A DNA stretch of 64,000 nucleotides from NCBI RefSeq assembly GCF_009026145.1, contig NZ_WBUE01000002.1, positions 186,001 through 250,000 of the forward strand, read 5' to 3'. This document shows positions 25,748-35,620 of this stretch, piece by piece (within the stretch, counting starts at the first letter, position 1; every line of letters starts with the position of its first letter). The position numbers and the translations under genes were made by a program. The DNA comes from Hyphomicrobium sp. (GTDB lineage: Bacteria > Pseudomonadota > Alphaproteobacteria > Rhizobiales > Hyphomicrobiaceae). The notes under the pieces were generated by a model that was not told the DNA's origin, made no database searches, and worked only from the letters and a program-made list of their open reading frames with translations.

Positions 25748-25772
25748 GGGGCCGCGCGAGCCGCGCGGCCCC
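25748..25772 (+). terminator. GC-rich hairpin after 25697
   Basis: GGGGCCGCGCG and CGCGCGGCCCC form a perfect 11-bp stem with a 3-base loop. No T-run follows, so this could be a transcript-stabilising hairpin instead of an intrinsic terminator. Confidence 0.5.
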
Positions 25773-26174
25773 GGTCTATGTCTTAAGAACTGCTTATTTC
25801 CGCTGGAATGCCCCGAATGCAATGTTGCTTGCTGCGACCCTCATAGGCGTTCACCGCATCGAGCTTTTTTACCCGTTGCAGGCCAAATAAAGTCCTGCCT
25901 GCCACTGGTCGTGCGGGACGCGCTTCTGTTTTGCGGTGTCACAGTGCTGTCCTTCAGGGCACTTTTTCTGCGCGGATGCCCTAAGTGACGCAGTACTTGG
26001 GGCTGCAGCCGCCAAGGCTATGATGATGATGATCTTGTGCGTGGAACATAATTGAGCAGCGCTATCGTTTTTCGATGCCGCGAGAGTGGGCTTAGTCCCG
26101 GGCTCTGTGCCTCGGTTCCCACTGCTGCACTGGCAAGTTAGGCCGGCGCGCCAGTCGGTTTGGGCGAGTAGCCG
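25773..26174. other. 400-bp gap with a possible degenerate exported peptide
   Basis: On the minus strand, bases 25869-26050 encode KIIIIIALAAAAPSTAS followed by KKCPEGQHCDTAKQKR, which looks like a signal peptide plus a Cys-containing mature chain. No start codon fits it, and the open frame runs antisense to the GroEL relic. It may be a broken gene; nothing else was seen. Confidence 0.3.
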
Positions 26175-26545
26175 ACGGCGTGGATGACGCGTGCATGCCA
26201 CGCGCGCGGCGGTCGAGGAAGGCATCGTGCCAGGCGGCGGCGTGGACTTGCTGCGGGCGGGGAAGGTGCTCCACAACCTCAGCGTGGAGAATGACGACCA
26301 GAAGGTCGGCATCAATATCGTCCGCAAGGCGCTGCTGGCTCCTGCAAGGCAGATCTTCACCATGCCGGCGAGAACGGCTCCGTAATCGTGGGCAAGATCA
26401 TCGAGAACAGCAAAATACGCCTTGGGCTACGACGCCCAGACCCATTCCTTCGGCGACCTCGTTGCCGAGGGCGTCATCGATCCGACGAAGGTAGTACGCT
26501 GCGCCCCGCAGGATGCATCCTCCGTGAATTCGCTGAGCGTTCTGG
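26175..26545 (+). pseudogene. GroEL C-terminal fragment with frameshifts
   Basis: Three consecutive frames together spell the apical-to-equatorial end of GroEL: VDDA, then [34 protein letters not shown] and APARQI, then LGYDAQTHSFGDLVAEGV and IDPTKVVR. Frame changes are needed near 26192 and 26380, and residues such as NAGEDGS are scrambled. The N-terminal 400 residues and groES are absent, so this is a relic of a transferred or duplicated chaperonin gene. Confidence 0.9.
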
Positions 26546-27104
26546 CTTGGCGTTCGGTGACGTCTGCCGCGCTTGGCTGCCTCACCCACCGCGCGCCAGA
26601 AACAAAAACGCCCGCGGCTTCATCAGCGGCAGGCGTAGCGTCTCGTCGAGACTAGAACTTGACCCTGCCGATTCGGGCCTATCTGTAAACAACTTTTTGA
26701 AGATGCTACGCGCGTTGCCCGAGCGCATCACTTGCCCCACGATACTCTGCAATTTCGACCGGCACGCTATTGACGATGCGAAGACCAAGACCGCGTCCCT
26801 CATCAGGGCGTCCTCTGCGCCGATCTTTTTAGTTCCTCCGCGCGCTGACTGCTGCACCGCTGCACTTCACGCCATGATGGAGCAGCACCCTCGACCCCGG
26901 TGGACGTGAAGCCCTGCCGGGGTCACTCTTCTAGAGGTCGAGCTCTGCGCCGGCATGGCATTGCGCCGGCATGGCATTCCCTCGGCGCCGGCATCTTGTC
27001 GTGCGACTCGCGCGGCGGCTTGCGCTTGAATTTCCAGCCCGCCAGACGCCGGCCATCCGCGCAATTCTGATGCAATCTGGCGATTCGCCAGAAAGTGCAG
27101 ATTC
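26546..27104. other. Intergenic, no gene recognised
   Basis: ORFs at 26582-26857 (minus) and 26388-26909 (plus) lack recognisable products. The tandem ATGGCATTGCGCCGGCATGG-like duplication near 26955-26980 is a minor repeat. Confidence 0.4.
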
Positions 27105-27135
27105 GCCCGGCCCCTCTAGGTATGAGAGGCCGGGC
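27105..27135 (-). terminator. Hairpin downstream of 27184
   Basis: GCCCGGCCCCTC and GAGAGGCCGGGC form a 12-bp stem with one mismatch and a 7-base loop, 49 bases after the stop of the minus-strand gene at 27184. No T-run follows. Confidence 0.45.
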
Positions 27136-27183
27136 CTTGCGGATTGGCTCCTCTGCGGAGCCGATCCCAAGCTTGCCGTTCGC

Positions 27184-27342
27184 TTACTTTCTCGGCTGCG
27201 GTGTGACCGGCGTAACGGGGCACCCCGCTGTGAAAATCCCTGGCACGCAGTGCCCTGTCTTGTGGTGCGCCTGCGCCGCGCCAGCAAATCCGACGGCAGC
27301 GATCGACGCCACAAGGAGTGCAGCGAACATCGACTTCATCAT
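27184..27342 (-). CDS. 52-residue exported Cys/Pro protein, paralogue A
   Basis: Not in the ORF track because it is short. The start MMKSMFAALLVASIAAVGFA is preceded by CGGGAGACACG; the mature chain begins AHHKTGHC and ends TPQPRK, with a second cysteine in TAGCPVTPVTP. It aligns over its whole length with paralogue B at 27418, sharing AQ(A/V)...C.PG....GCP.TP..PQ. The two form a tandem pair. Function unknown. Confidence 0.6.
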   Translation of the reverse strand: MMKSMFAALLVASIAAVGFAGAAQAHHKTGHCVPGIFTAGCPVTPVTPQPRK

Positions 27343-27417
27343 TTTCGTGTCTCCCGAGTTTTGATGTCTGCTCTCTTGCGGAGAGCGTGATGAGGGATCG
27401 CCCCCCTAATGCTGTCG

Positions 27418-27576
27418 CTACCTTCTCGGCGGTAGCTGCGGTGCGGTCGGCGTATAGGGGCATCCCTTCGTTGAGGTACCGGGCGGGGGACAGTTGACCT
27501 GCGCCTGCGCGACGCCGGCGAGTGTCAACGTCGCCGCCATGCCCAGGGCCAAAGCCCCGATGAGTGCTTTCAGCAT
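27418..27576 (-). CDS. 52-residue exported Cys/Pro protein, paralogue B
   Basis: The start at 27576 with ribosome site TTGGAG gives a signal peptide (MLKALIGALALGMAATLTLA) and the mature chain QVNCPPPGTSTKGCPYTP ending PPRR. The longer ORF to 27657 adds 27 residues with no ribosome site. Same length and cysteine spacing as paralogue A; the pair probably arose by tandem duplication. Function unknown. Confidence 0.6.
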   Translation of the reverse strand: MLKALIGALALGMAATLTLAGVAQAQVNCPPPGTSTKGCPYTPTAPQLPPRR

Positions 27577-27670
27577 TGTCGTTACTCCAAGTTTGATCAT
27601 CCAATCGCGCAACAAGAGGCGCGCACCATCATTCGCGAGCCTCGCTGCCCGCGACATTCAGCTGGAACGA

Positions 27671-28018
27671 TCAAATTCGCGGTGGTGGGGTCGGTGGTCG
27701 CCAGTTCAGCCCATGAGGCATCGGGGGCACGATGCCACTCAATGCGGCGTGGCCGATCAGCGCTACGGGGAAGAATACGTCGGAAGCAAAACCTGTTAGT
27801 GAGCAGTTCATGCTGCACATGGCCGCGACGCATTTGCCAATCTTATCGCAGCAGGGGCACGGCTTGTCAGTCGACGACGTCCTAGCCGGCCCGGCGTGGT
27901 CTCCGGCGTGACTCATGAGAGTTGCCGGCGCTGCGGCCACGGCGTTGGCGGGTGCGACGGGTGAGAGCACGAGCCCGACGCTGACGAGAGCGGCAATAAT
28001 CAATCTGACGATCAGCAT
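27671..28018 (-). CDS. Exported Cys-rich small protein (CPCCD...C type)
   Basis: Start chosen at ATG 28018 where the signal peptide begins (MLIVRLIIAALVSVGLVLSP). The central motif is KPCPCCDKIGKCVAAMCSMN with a further Cys, six cysteines in about 20 residues, followed by a hydrophobic segment and a Pro-rich tail (PPTPPPR). Paralogues lie at 28533, 35621 (more divergent) and in the chimera at 36321. No named family was recognised with confidence. The motif suggests copper or zinc binding, and two of the paralogues flank the Cu efflux operon. Confidence 0.65.
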   Translation of the reverse strand: MLIVRLIIAALVSVGLVLSPVAPANAVAAAPATLMSHAGDHAGPARTSSTDKPCPCCDKIGKCVAAMCSMNCSLTGFASDVFFPVALIGHAALSGIVPPMPHGLNWRPPTPPPRI

Positions 28019-28125
28019 GCGCTTCACCGCTTCGCTATGCGCTTCGCCTTGTTGCAAATATTGTTCGCCGTCAATACGCCTTCAAGCCAAATCGGCCTGA
28101 GTGCAACGCAGCATGGAACCCGAGC

Positions 28126-28155
28126 GCGGCCGGCCCTGATCATTGGGCCGGCCGC
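28126..28155 (-). terminator. Perfect 11-bp hairpin after 28167
   Basis: GCGGCCGGCCC and GGGCCGGCCGC pair perfectly around TGATCATT, 11 bases after the stop of the minus-strand gene. No T-run follows on that strand. Confidence 0.6.
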
Positions 28156-28166
28156 GCGGCTCCGCC

Positions 28167-28403
28167 TTAGCGGGCCTTCACCCGAGACTTCGCCCTTGCC
28201 TTCGGAGCCCTGTAGAGTCGATAGGACTTGCGGGGCTCGTAGCTCGGCTCGACTTGGGCCGGCGCCATATCGACGGTCCGCGACTGGGTCCGGGCCGGCC
28301 AGTGGGTGGACGGATCGGAATTCCAGGTCTTGTCAGCCATGGCGCTGCCAGCGACGCCGAACAGACCTGCGACCAAGATGGCCGCTGTCATGATAGTCTT
28401 CAT
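28167..28403 (-). CDS. Small exported basic protein, 78 residues
   Basis: The start at 28403 follows AGGAGAAATCCG. Signal peptide MKTIMTAAILVAGLFGVAGS, cleavage near AMA. The mature chain is DKTWNSDPSTHWPARTQSR and ends in a Lys/Arg/Ala-rich tail (PKARAKSRVKAR). No cysteines and no family recognised. The longer ORF to 28505 is not supported. It sits between two paralogous Cys-rich genes. Confidence 0.6.
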   Translation of the reverse strand: MKTIMTAAILVAGLFGVAGSAMADKTWNSDPSTHWPARTQSRTVDMAPAQVEPSYEPRKSYRLYRAPKARAKSRVKAR

Positions 28404-28532
28404 CGGATTTCTCCTGAGCGTGTTGTTTCTGCCCGTGCTGCGTTTTGGGCGCCTACGGGCTCGTTCGAATGCCAGCGAATGCGAAGGTGCACGGCGTATG
28501 GCCACGCGAATCCGCTTTGCTGCGAGGTGCGC

Positions 28533-28859
28533 TCAGGCGCGCGGGGGTGGGGTCGGTGGTGGCCTGCTCAGCCCGTGATGCATGATAGGTACGATACCAC
28601 GTAAGACGGCATGACCGATGAATTCTATATTGAAGAAAGGATCTGATGGCGCGAGTTGCACGCAGCCCATTGTGCAAACGGGGGCAACGCATTTCGCAGC
28701 GAAATCGCAGCATTGGCATGGCTTGTCGGGGGAGGTTGTGGCTGCAGCGCGGCTAGCGTCCATAGAGGCAGACGAAGTAAGAACATTGGCGCTCGCAATG
28801 GGCGATAGGACGAGCCCGATGCTGACCAGTATGGCGACAAATAGCCTGATGCCGGGCAT
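28533..28859 (-). CDS. Exported Cys-rich small protein, second paralogue
   Basis: Start chosen at ATG 28859 (MPGIRLFVAILVSIGLVLSP signal peptide); the tracked ORF extends 41 residues further without support. Motif KPCQCCDFAAKCVAPVCTMG plus a hydrophobic block (FIGHAVLRGIVPIMHHGL) and tail PPTPPPRA align with the protein at 27671 over nearly the full length. A periplasmic or membrane-bound metal-binding role is inferred from the six clustered cysteines. Confidence 0.65.
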   Translation of the reverse strand: MPGIRLFVAILVSIGLVLSPIASANVLTSSASMDASRAAATTSPDKPCQCCDFAAKCVAPVCTMGCVQLAPSDPFFNIEFIGHAVLRGIVPIMHHGLSRPPPTPPPRA

Positions 28860-28978
28860 GCGCTTCTTGTCCTGCTTCTTTCGCCGCACGCTTTGCCTAA
28901 GGTGCATATCGATGCCCACCACTATCGATTCAAGCATCAATCCCGCGTGCCGCGCGGCATCGTTTCCATAGCTAGCTG

Positions 28979-29992
<1,014 letters not shown>

Positions 29993-30021
29993 GGCACCTG
30001 TCTCCGGTGAATAGGGGACGC

Positions 30022-30459
30022 TTACTCGGTGGCGAAGACCGCTGGCGCGGCGTCCTGGCCCGTTATCGAGAGGATCTCGAATGAGCCCGTCTTGCTGCCG
30101 GACATGCCGGGCGAACCGGGCGGCATTCCCGGCAGCGTAATGCCCTTGATGGCCGGCTTCTCACTAAGCAACCGATTGATCGAGCCCACAGGCACGTGCC
30201 CTTCCACTACGTAGCCGCCGATCACCGCCGTGTGGCAGCCTTCGAGATTCTTGCCAACGCCGTACTTCTGTTTGATCGGCGTCATGTCCGGCGCCTCGAT
30301 GACGGTTACGTCAAAGCCATTGGTGCGCAGGTAGTCGGCGTATTTTTTGCAGCATGAGCAGTTTGGGATCTTGTACAACGTGGCCGCGACTCTTTCCTCG
30401 GCCATGGCGGACAGCGTTGCGAGCGCGAGCACCAGGCTCGCCGTAACCATGCGGATCAT
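30022..30459 (-). CDS. DUF411 metal-binding protein (CopG-like)
   Basis: A 145-residue exported protein: signal peptide MIRMVTASLVLALATLSAMA, then IPNCSCCKKYADYLRTNGFD with the CxCC metal site of DUF411, and GCHTAVIGGYVVEGHVP, the second conserved block. Relatives in copper-resistance clusters bind copper and help detoxification. The start overlaps the cusA stop by four bases (ATGA), so it is translated from the same transcript as the Cu/Ag efflux genes. Confidence 0.9.
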   Translation of the reverse strand: MIRMVTASLVLALATLSAMAEERVAATLYKIPNCSCCKKYADYLRTNGFDVTVIEAPDMTPIKQKYGVGKNLEGCHTAVIGGYVVEGHVPVGSINRLLSEKPAIKGITLPGMPPGSPGMSGSKTGSFEILSITGQDAAPAVFATE

Positions 30460-33400
30460 GCTTCGACCTCCTCTCTGGAGCTTTCATTGCATTGGGCTTC
30501 CCCTTCACGGCCAACGCGCGGCAGGCGCCAGCCTTTGATGAGGCCGTAGATGGCGGGAATGACGATGAGCGTCAGCAGGGTCGAGGAGACCATGCCGCCG
30601 ATCATCGGCACCGCGATGCGCTGCATCACCTCCGAGCCGGTGCCGGTGCTCCACAGGATGGGCAGCAGTCCGGCAATGATGGCGACGACGGTCATCATCT
30701 TGGGGCGCACGCGCTCCACCGCGCCTTCCATGATCGCCGCGTGCAGATCGGTGCGCGACAAGGGGCGCCCTTCCCGCTGCGCGCGCTCTCGGGCCTCGTT
30801 CAGCGCCTGATCGAGGTAGATGAGCATGACGACGCCCGTCTCCGCGGCGACGCCGGCGAGGGCGATGAAGCCCACCGCGACGGCGACCGAAAGGTTGAAG
30901 CCGAGCCACCACATGAGCCAGAAGCCGCCGACGAGCGCAAAGGGCAGCGACAGCATGACGATCAGCGTCTCGGTCCAGCGGCGGAAGTTCAGGTAGAGCA
31001 GCAACACAATGATCAACAGCGTCACCGGGACGACGACCTTCAACCGCTCCTTGGCGCGCTCGTAGTATTCGAACTGGCCGCTCCAGGTGACGTAGTAGCC
31101 GTCGGGCAGCTTCACCTGCGCGGTGACCGCGCGCTGCGCGTCGGCGACGTAGCTGCCGAGGTCACGATCGCGCACGTCGACGAAGATGTAGGCGACGAGC
31201 TGCGCGTCCTCGGTGCGGATGGAGGCGGGCCCTTGCGTGCGCTTCACCGTGGCGACCTCCCCCAGCGGCACCGTGCCGCCACCGGGAAGGGTGACGAGAA
31301 CATCCCGCGCGATCGCGTTCGGATCGGAGCGCAGCTCGCGCGGATAGCGCACGTTGACCGCATAGCGCTCGCGCCCTTCGACGGTCGTGGTCACCGTCTC
31401 GGCGCCGAGCGCGGTGGCGACGACGTCCTGCACGTCGCCCACCATCAGACCGTAGCGGCCGAGCTGATCGCGCTTGGGCTCGATCTCGAGATAATAGCCG
31501 CCGATGACGCGCTCGGCGTAGGCGCTGGCGGTACCCGGTACGTTGCGCAGGGCCACCTCGATCTCGCGGGCGCTACGCTCGATCTCCTTCAGATTCTGGC
31601 CGAACACCTTGACGCCGATGGGCGTGCGGATGCCTGTCGCAAGCATGTCGATGCGCGCCTTGATGGGCATCGTCCAAGCATTGGAGACGCCCGGGAACTG
31701 CAGCGACTTGTCCATCTCGCCGATGAGCTTGTCGGTCGTCATGCCGGGGCGCCATTCGCTTGCGGGTTTGAGATTGATGACGGTCTCGAACATCTCGGTC
31801 GGCGCCGGGTCGGTGGCAGTCGCCGCGCGCCCCGCCTTGCCGTACACGGACTGGACCTCTGGGAAGGACTTGATAATCCGGTCCTGGGTCTGCAGCAGCT
31901 CGGCTGCCTTGGTGATGGAAAGGCCGGGGAGCGACACCGGCATATAGAGCAGCGTGCCTTCGTTGAGGTTGGGCATGAACTCCGACCCGAGCTTGGCCGC
32001 CGGCCAGATGCTGATGGCGAGCACCACCATCGCCAGCGCGATGGTCAGCGTCTTGGCTTTGAGCACGGCGTCGATCACCGGGCGGTAGACCCAGATCAGG
32101 AAGCGGTTGATAGGGTTCTTCTGCTCGGGAAGGATTTTGCCGCGCACGAAGATCACCATCAGCGCCGGGACGACGGTCACGGACAGGAAAGCCGCCGCTC
32201 CCATGGCGAAGGTCTTGGTGAAGGCAAGCGGCTTGAACAGGCGCCCTTCCTGCGCCTCGAGCGTGAAGATGGGCAGGAACGACACCGTGATGATGAGGAG
32301 CGAGAAGAACAGCGCCGGCCCGACCTGGGTCGCGGCCTCGATCAGGATCTCCATGCGCGGCTTATCGGGTGGCGCGCGCTCGAGATGCTTGTGAGCGTTC
32401 TCGATCATCACGATGGCCGCGTCCACCATGGCGCCGATGGCAATGGCGATGCCGCCGAGGCTCATGATGTTGGAGCTGATCCCCAACAGATACATGCACA
32501 CGTAGGCGATGAGCACGCCCAGCGGCAGCGTCAGAATGGCGACGAAGGCGCTGCGCGCATGCAACAGGAACACGACGCACACGAGCGCCACGATGAGGCT
32601 TTCCTCGGTGAGCGTGCGTTTGAGGGTTTCGATCGCCCGCTTGATCAGCTCCGAGCGGTCGTAGACGGGAATGATTTCCGTGCCGTCCGGTAAGCTCGAT
32701 TTGATCTCCTCCAATCGCGTTTTGATGTCGTCGATGACCGCGAGCGCATTTTGCCCATAGCGCTGCACGGCAATGCCGGAGACTACCTCTCCCTCACCGT
32801 TGAGCTCGGTGATGCCGCGGCGCTCGTCTGGGGCCAATTCCACGCGCGCCACGTCGCGGAGATAGACCGGTGTGCCGTTCTCACTCTTCAGAACGATCTG
32901 CTCGAGATCCTTGATATTCCTGATGTAGCCGCGCCCGCGCACCATGAACTCGGTCTCGGCGAGCTCGACGACGCGCCCGCCGACGTCCATGTTCGAATCA
33001 CGAATCGCGTCCTTGATCTTGGCGAGCGAGATGTTGAAGGTCTTGAGCCGGCCGGGATCGACCACAACGCTATACTGGCGCACGAACCCGCCGACGCTCG
33101 CGACCTCAGCTACCCCTTCTGCCTTCGCCAGCGCATAGCGCACCTGCCAGTCCTGAATGGTGCGCAGGTCGGCCAGGTTCCGCTCTGCGGCCATGACCGC
33201 ATACTGGTAGACCCAGCCGACGCCCGTGGCGTCGGGGCCGATGGTCGGGGTGACGTTGCGCGGCAAGTTGCGTGCGGCGAAGCTCAGATATTCGAGCACG
33301 CGCGAGCGCGCCCAGTAGATGTCCGTGCCTTCCTCGAAGATGACGTAGACGAAGCTGACGCCGAAGAACGAGAACCCGCGCACCACGCGCGACTTCGGCA

Positions 33401-33626
33401 CCGAGAGCATGGCCGTGGTCAGCGGATAGGTGATCTGGTCCTCGACCACCTGTGGGGCCTGGCCCGGCGCCTCCGTATAGATGATGACCTGCGTGTCCGA
33501 GAGGTCGGGAATGGCATCAAGCGGCACGTTCCTGATGGCGTAGATGCCGGCGCCGGTGGCAAACACGGCGCCGAGCAGGACCAACATGAGGTTGTTCGCC
33601 GACCAGCGGATGATCCAGGCAATCAT
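30456..33626 (-). CDS. cusA: Cu(I)/Ag(I) efflux RND pump CusA
   Basis: The true start is ATG 33626 (MIAWIIRWSANNLMLVLLGA), overlapping the cusB stop by ATGA; the tracked ORF to 34151 is an antisense-of-cusB style extension in another frame and is rejected. About 1056 residues, the full HME-RND length. The TM4 motif GAMVDAAIVMIENAHK is that of the monovalent-cation branch (Cu, Ag). Two periplasmic porter regions and twelve helices are readable. It works with CusB and an outer-membrane channel not found here. Met-rich relay residues were not individually assigned. Confidence 0.93.
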   Translation of the reverse strand: MIAWIIRWSANNLMLVLLGAVFATGAGIYAIRNVPLDAIPDLSDTQVIIYTEAPGQAPQVVEDQITYPLTTAMLSVPKSRVVRGFSFFGVSFVYVIFEEGTDIYWARSRVLEYLSFAARNLPRNVTPTIGPDATGVGWVYQYAVMAAERNLADLRTIQDWQVRYALAKAEGVAEVASVGGFVRQYSVVVDPGRLKTFNISLAKIKDAIRDSNMDVGGRVVELAETEFMVRGRGYIRNIKDLEQIVLKSENGTPVYLRDVARVELAPDERRGITELNGEGEVVSGIAVQRYGQNALAVIDDIKTRLEEIKSSLPDGTEIIPVYDRSELIKRAIETLKRTLTEESLIVALVCVVFLLHARSAFVAILTLPLGVLIAYVCMYLLGISSNIMSLGGIAIAIGAMVDAAIVMIENAHKHLERAPPDKPRMEILIEAATQVGPALFFSLLIITVSFLPIFTLEAQEGRLFKPLAFTKTFAMGAAAFLSVTVVPALMVIFVRGKILPEQKNPINRFLIWVYRPVIDAVLKAKTLTIALAMVVLAISIWPAAKLGSEFMPNLNEGTLLYMPVSLPGLSITKAAELLQTQDRIIKSFPEVQSVYGKAGRAATATDPAPTEMFETVINLKPASEWRPGMTTDKLIGEMDKSLQFPGVSNAWTMPIKARIDMLATGIRTPIGVKVFGQNLKEIERSAREIEVALRNVPGTASAYAERVIGGYYLEIEPKRDQLGRYGLMVGDVQDVVATALGAETVTTTVEGRERYAVNVRYPRELRSDPNAIARDVLVTLPGGGTVPLGEVATVKRTQGPASIRTEDAQLVAYIFVDVRDRDLGSYVADAQRAVTAQVKLPDGYYVTWSGQFEYYERAKERLKVVVPVTLLIIVLLLYLNFRRWTETLIVMLSLPFALVGGFWLMWWLGFNLSVAVAVGFIALAGVAAETGVVMLIYLDQALNEARERAQREGRPLSRTDLHAAIMEGAVERVRPKMMTVVAIIAGLLPILWSTGTGSEVMQRIAVPMIGGMVSSTLLTLIVIPAIYGLIKGWRLPRVGREGEAQCNESSREEVEA

Positions 33627-35119
33627 TGGCCAGCCTCCGCACCGGATTTCATCTCCTGATCTTTCGCGCCAGGCTCGCCGGGAGCGAACCCCTTGAGGGC
33701 GGCCCGCAGATTGCTTTCCGCGTCGATGAGGAAGTTTGCCGCGGTGACCACCTTGTCGCCGGCCTTGACCCCCTCGGTCACCTCGCGGAACCCGTCTCCG
33801 TGCTGCCCGAGCTTGACCTCGCGCGGCTCGAAGCGGCCGTCGCCTTTGTCGAGAATGACCACCTGGCGCGTTCCGCTGTCGATAACGGCACTGTTCGGCA
33901 CCGCCACGACCTCGCGATCGGCGCCGGCCGTGATCTCGACGTCCGCATACATGTCGGGTAGCAGCGCCAGATCGGGATTGGGCAGCTCGATGCGGACGGG
34001 GGCGGTACGCGTCTCCTTGTTGAGATGCGGATACACGACGGCGACCTTGCCGCGGAACTCCCGGTCCGGGTAGGCGCGGGCACGCACCGTTACCGGCTGA
34101 CCGACCTTGAGGGCGCCAAGCTCGGCCTCCGGCACGTCGGCCATCACCCACACGTACGAATGGTCGGCAATGCGGAACAGCACTTCGCCGGCCTGCGCGC
34201 GCATGCCCTCGACGGCGGTGCGATCGAGAACGATCCCGTCGTTCGGCGCGCGCCAGACGATGGTATCGGGAACATTGCGCGTGCGTGCGATACCATCGAT
34301 GACGTCCTTCGGGATCTTCATGTTCTCCAGGCGCCGCCGCGCCCCGATGACGGGTGCGCGCGTGCGCGCACTTTCTGCCGCTGTCCGCCTGCCAGAGGCG
34401 ATGGGTCCCCAGCCCGTCTCTTCCTCGACGACCAGCCGGGCGCCGATGGAGAGCAGCTCGGGCGCATAGATCGTCATCAGCGGCTCGCCCGCCTTGACAT
34501 GCGTTCCGGTCGTGACGTCCGCGACCTTCTCGAGATAGCCGTCGAAGCGCAGGGCGATGACCGAGATGCGCCGCTCATCCAGCTTGACGATGCCGGGTGC
34601 GCGCACGGTATGGCCCAAGGTGCGCTTTTTCACCTCCTCGCTGCGCACGCCGCTGCGCTGGATCTTCTCCGGCGAGATGCTGACGCTGCCCGCGTCGTCC
34701 TCGCCTTCGTAGACGGGGATGTAGTCCATCCCCATGGAGTCCTTCTTCGGCACCGGGGAGATGTCGGGCAGGCCCATGGGATTGCGGTAGTAGAGGATCT
34801 TCTTCTCGCCCTGGCCGGAATTGGCTGGTGGCGCTGCGGCAGCTTTGCTCGGCTCGTCTAAGCGCACGTCTTCGCTCGCATGCACGGCGAGATACGGTTT
34901 TCCGGCTTCGGTGCTCTTGGGTGTTAGCGAGTAGAACGGTTTGCCATCGGGATCACGGTAATAGATGACCGGACCCGTGGCTTTGGAGGCCGATGCGCTC
35001 ATCACCGCTGCGGAGTTTGGTGGCAGCCTGATGAGACCAGTCTGACCAGACCAAAGCCCGGCTCCCGCCGCAGCCGCAATGACTGCGGCGGTTGCCACGC
35101 CCTTCAAGGCGCCGTTCAT
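33623..35119 (-). CDS. cusB: Cu(I)/Ag(I) efflux periplasmic adaptor CusB with heavy-metal-binding domain
   Basis: A 498-residue membrane-fusion protein. N-terminal anchor or signal (LKGVATAAVIAAAAGAGLW), a degenerate metal-binding repeat (YYRDPDGKPFYSLTPKS, about 52-70), a canonical YYRNPMGLPDISPVPKKDSM metal-binding domain at about 109-137, then the CusB adaptor core (VRAPGIVKLDERRISVIALR, lipoyl and beta-barrel domains). It starts and ends with four-base ATGA overlaps with its neighbours, so stoichiometry is probably set by translational coupling. The first repeat lacks the Met/Cys ligands. Confidence 0.92.
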   Translation of the reverse strand: MNGALKGVATAAVIAAAAGAGLWSGQTGLIRLPPNSAAVMSASASKATGPVIYYRDPDGKPFYSLTPKSTEAGKPYLAVHASEDVRLDEPSKAAAAPPANSGQGEKKILYYRNPMGLPDISPVPKKDSMGMDYIPVYEGEDDAGSVSISPEKIQRSGVRSEEVKKRTLGHTVRAPGIVKLDERRISVIALRFDGYLEKVADVTTGTHVKAGEPLMTIYAPELLSIGARLVVEEETGWGPIASGRRTAAESARTRAPVIGARRRLENMKIPKDVIDGIARTRNVPDTIVWRAPNDGIVLDRTAVEGMRAQAGEVLFRIADHSYVWVMADVPEAELGALKVGQPVTVRARAYPDREFRGKVAVVYPHLNKETRTAPVRIELPNPDLALLPDMYADVEITAGADREVVAVPNSAVIDSGTRQVVILDKGDGRFEPREVKLGQHGDGFREVTEGVKAGDKVVTAANFLIDAESNLRAALKGFAPGEPGAKDQEMKSGAEAGQ

Positions 35120-35511
35120 TGGGTGGCCGTGACGATGAGCTTGTTCTCAACCGTCCCGGCCTCTCCCTGAACTTTGGCGGCGAGCGACAGCGCCCACCTG
35201 CCGGCCATGGTGAGTTTCGTCTTGAAGCGATAGACGCCCGGCTCGGTCGCGGCGACCGGCTCAAGAGGCGAATCCATCATCGCCATGCCGTCCGGCCCCA
35301 TGTCGATCCGTTTGGCGAAGATCACCGCGTCGGGGATCGGACGACCCGATGGCTTGTGCACGAGCTTCACCGCGATGACCGCGTCGCCCTGCTTTACCGC
35401 CTGGTCGATGAGCTGGAACTCGTAATCCTTGCTGTCAGCCAAGGACGTTGTCGCCATGGCCGCGAGGAGCGCGGTGCCGATGGCCCCCGCGCGCATAGAA
35501 TTGCGTCGCAT
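35116..35511 (-). CDS. FixH/YtkA-like periplasmic protein
   Basis: A 131-residue protein from ATG 35511 (ribosome site AGGAG; signal peptide MRRNSMRAGAIGTALLAAMA). The mature domain (DYEFQLIDQAVKQGDAVIAV, HKPSGRPIPDAVIFAKRIDM, RWALSLAAKV) resembles the FixH/YtkA-like immunoglobulin fold seen next to Cus-type pumps; its function there is uncertain. It is the first gene of the four-gene overlapping operon. The longer ORF to 35727 overlaps the Cys-rich gene and is not supported. Confidence 0.75.
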   Translation of the reverse strand: MRRNSMRAGAIGTALLAAMATTSLADSKDYEFQLIDQAVKQGDAVIAVKLVHKPSGRPIPDAVIFAKRIDMGPDGMAMMDSPLEPVAATEPGVYRFKTKLTMAGRWALSLAAKVQGEAGTVENKLIVTATQ

Positions 35512-35620
35512 CGTATTTCTCTCCTGCTTGTCCTGAACCTTCGCGCCAGCCAGCACGGCCAACGCGCGCGCAGCCGCAGCACGTGCCGCGACGGCGCTCA
35601 TCGCCTGCGGGCGAGGGGTT

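Noticed and set aside
26582-26857. Possible histidine-kinase end on the minus strand (GRGLGLRIVN in another frame)
   Set aside because: Only about ten residues resemble an ATP-binding box and nothing around them aligns.
30492-32693. 733-residue plus-strand ORF over cusA
   Set aside because: Antisense to a full-length RND pump; its Arg/His/Asp-rich composition is a GC-frame mirror of the real gene.
33627-34151. N-terminal extension of the tracked cusA ORF
   Set aside because: It overlaps the cusB coding sequence in another frame; the true start at 33626 has an ATGA overlap and a normal RND N-terminus.
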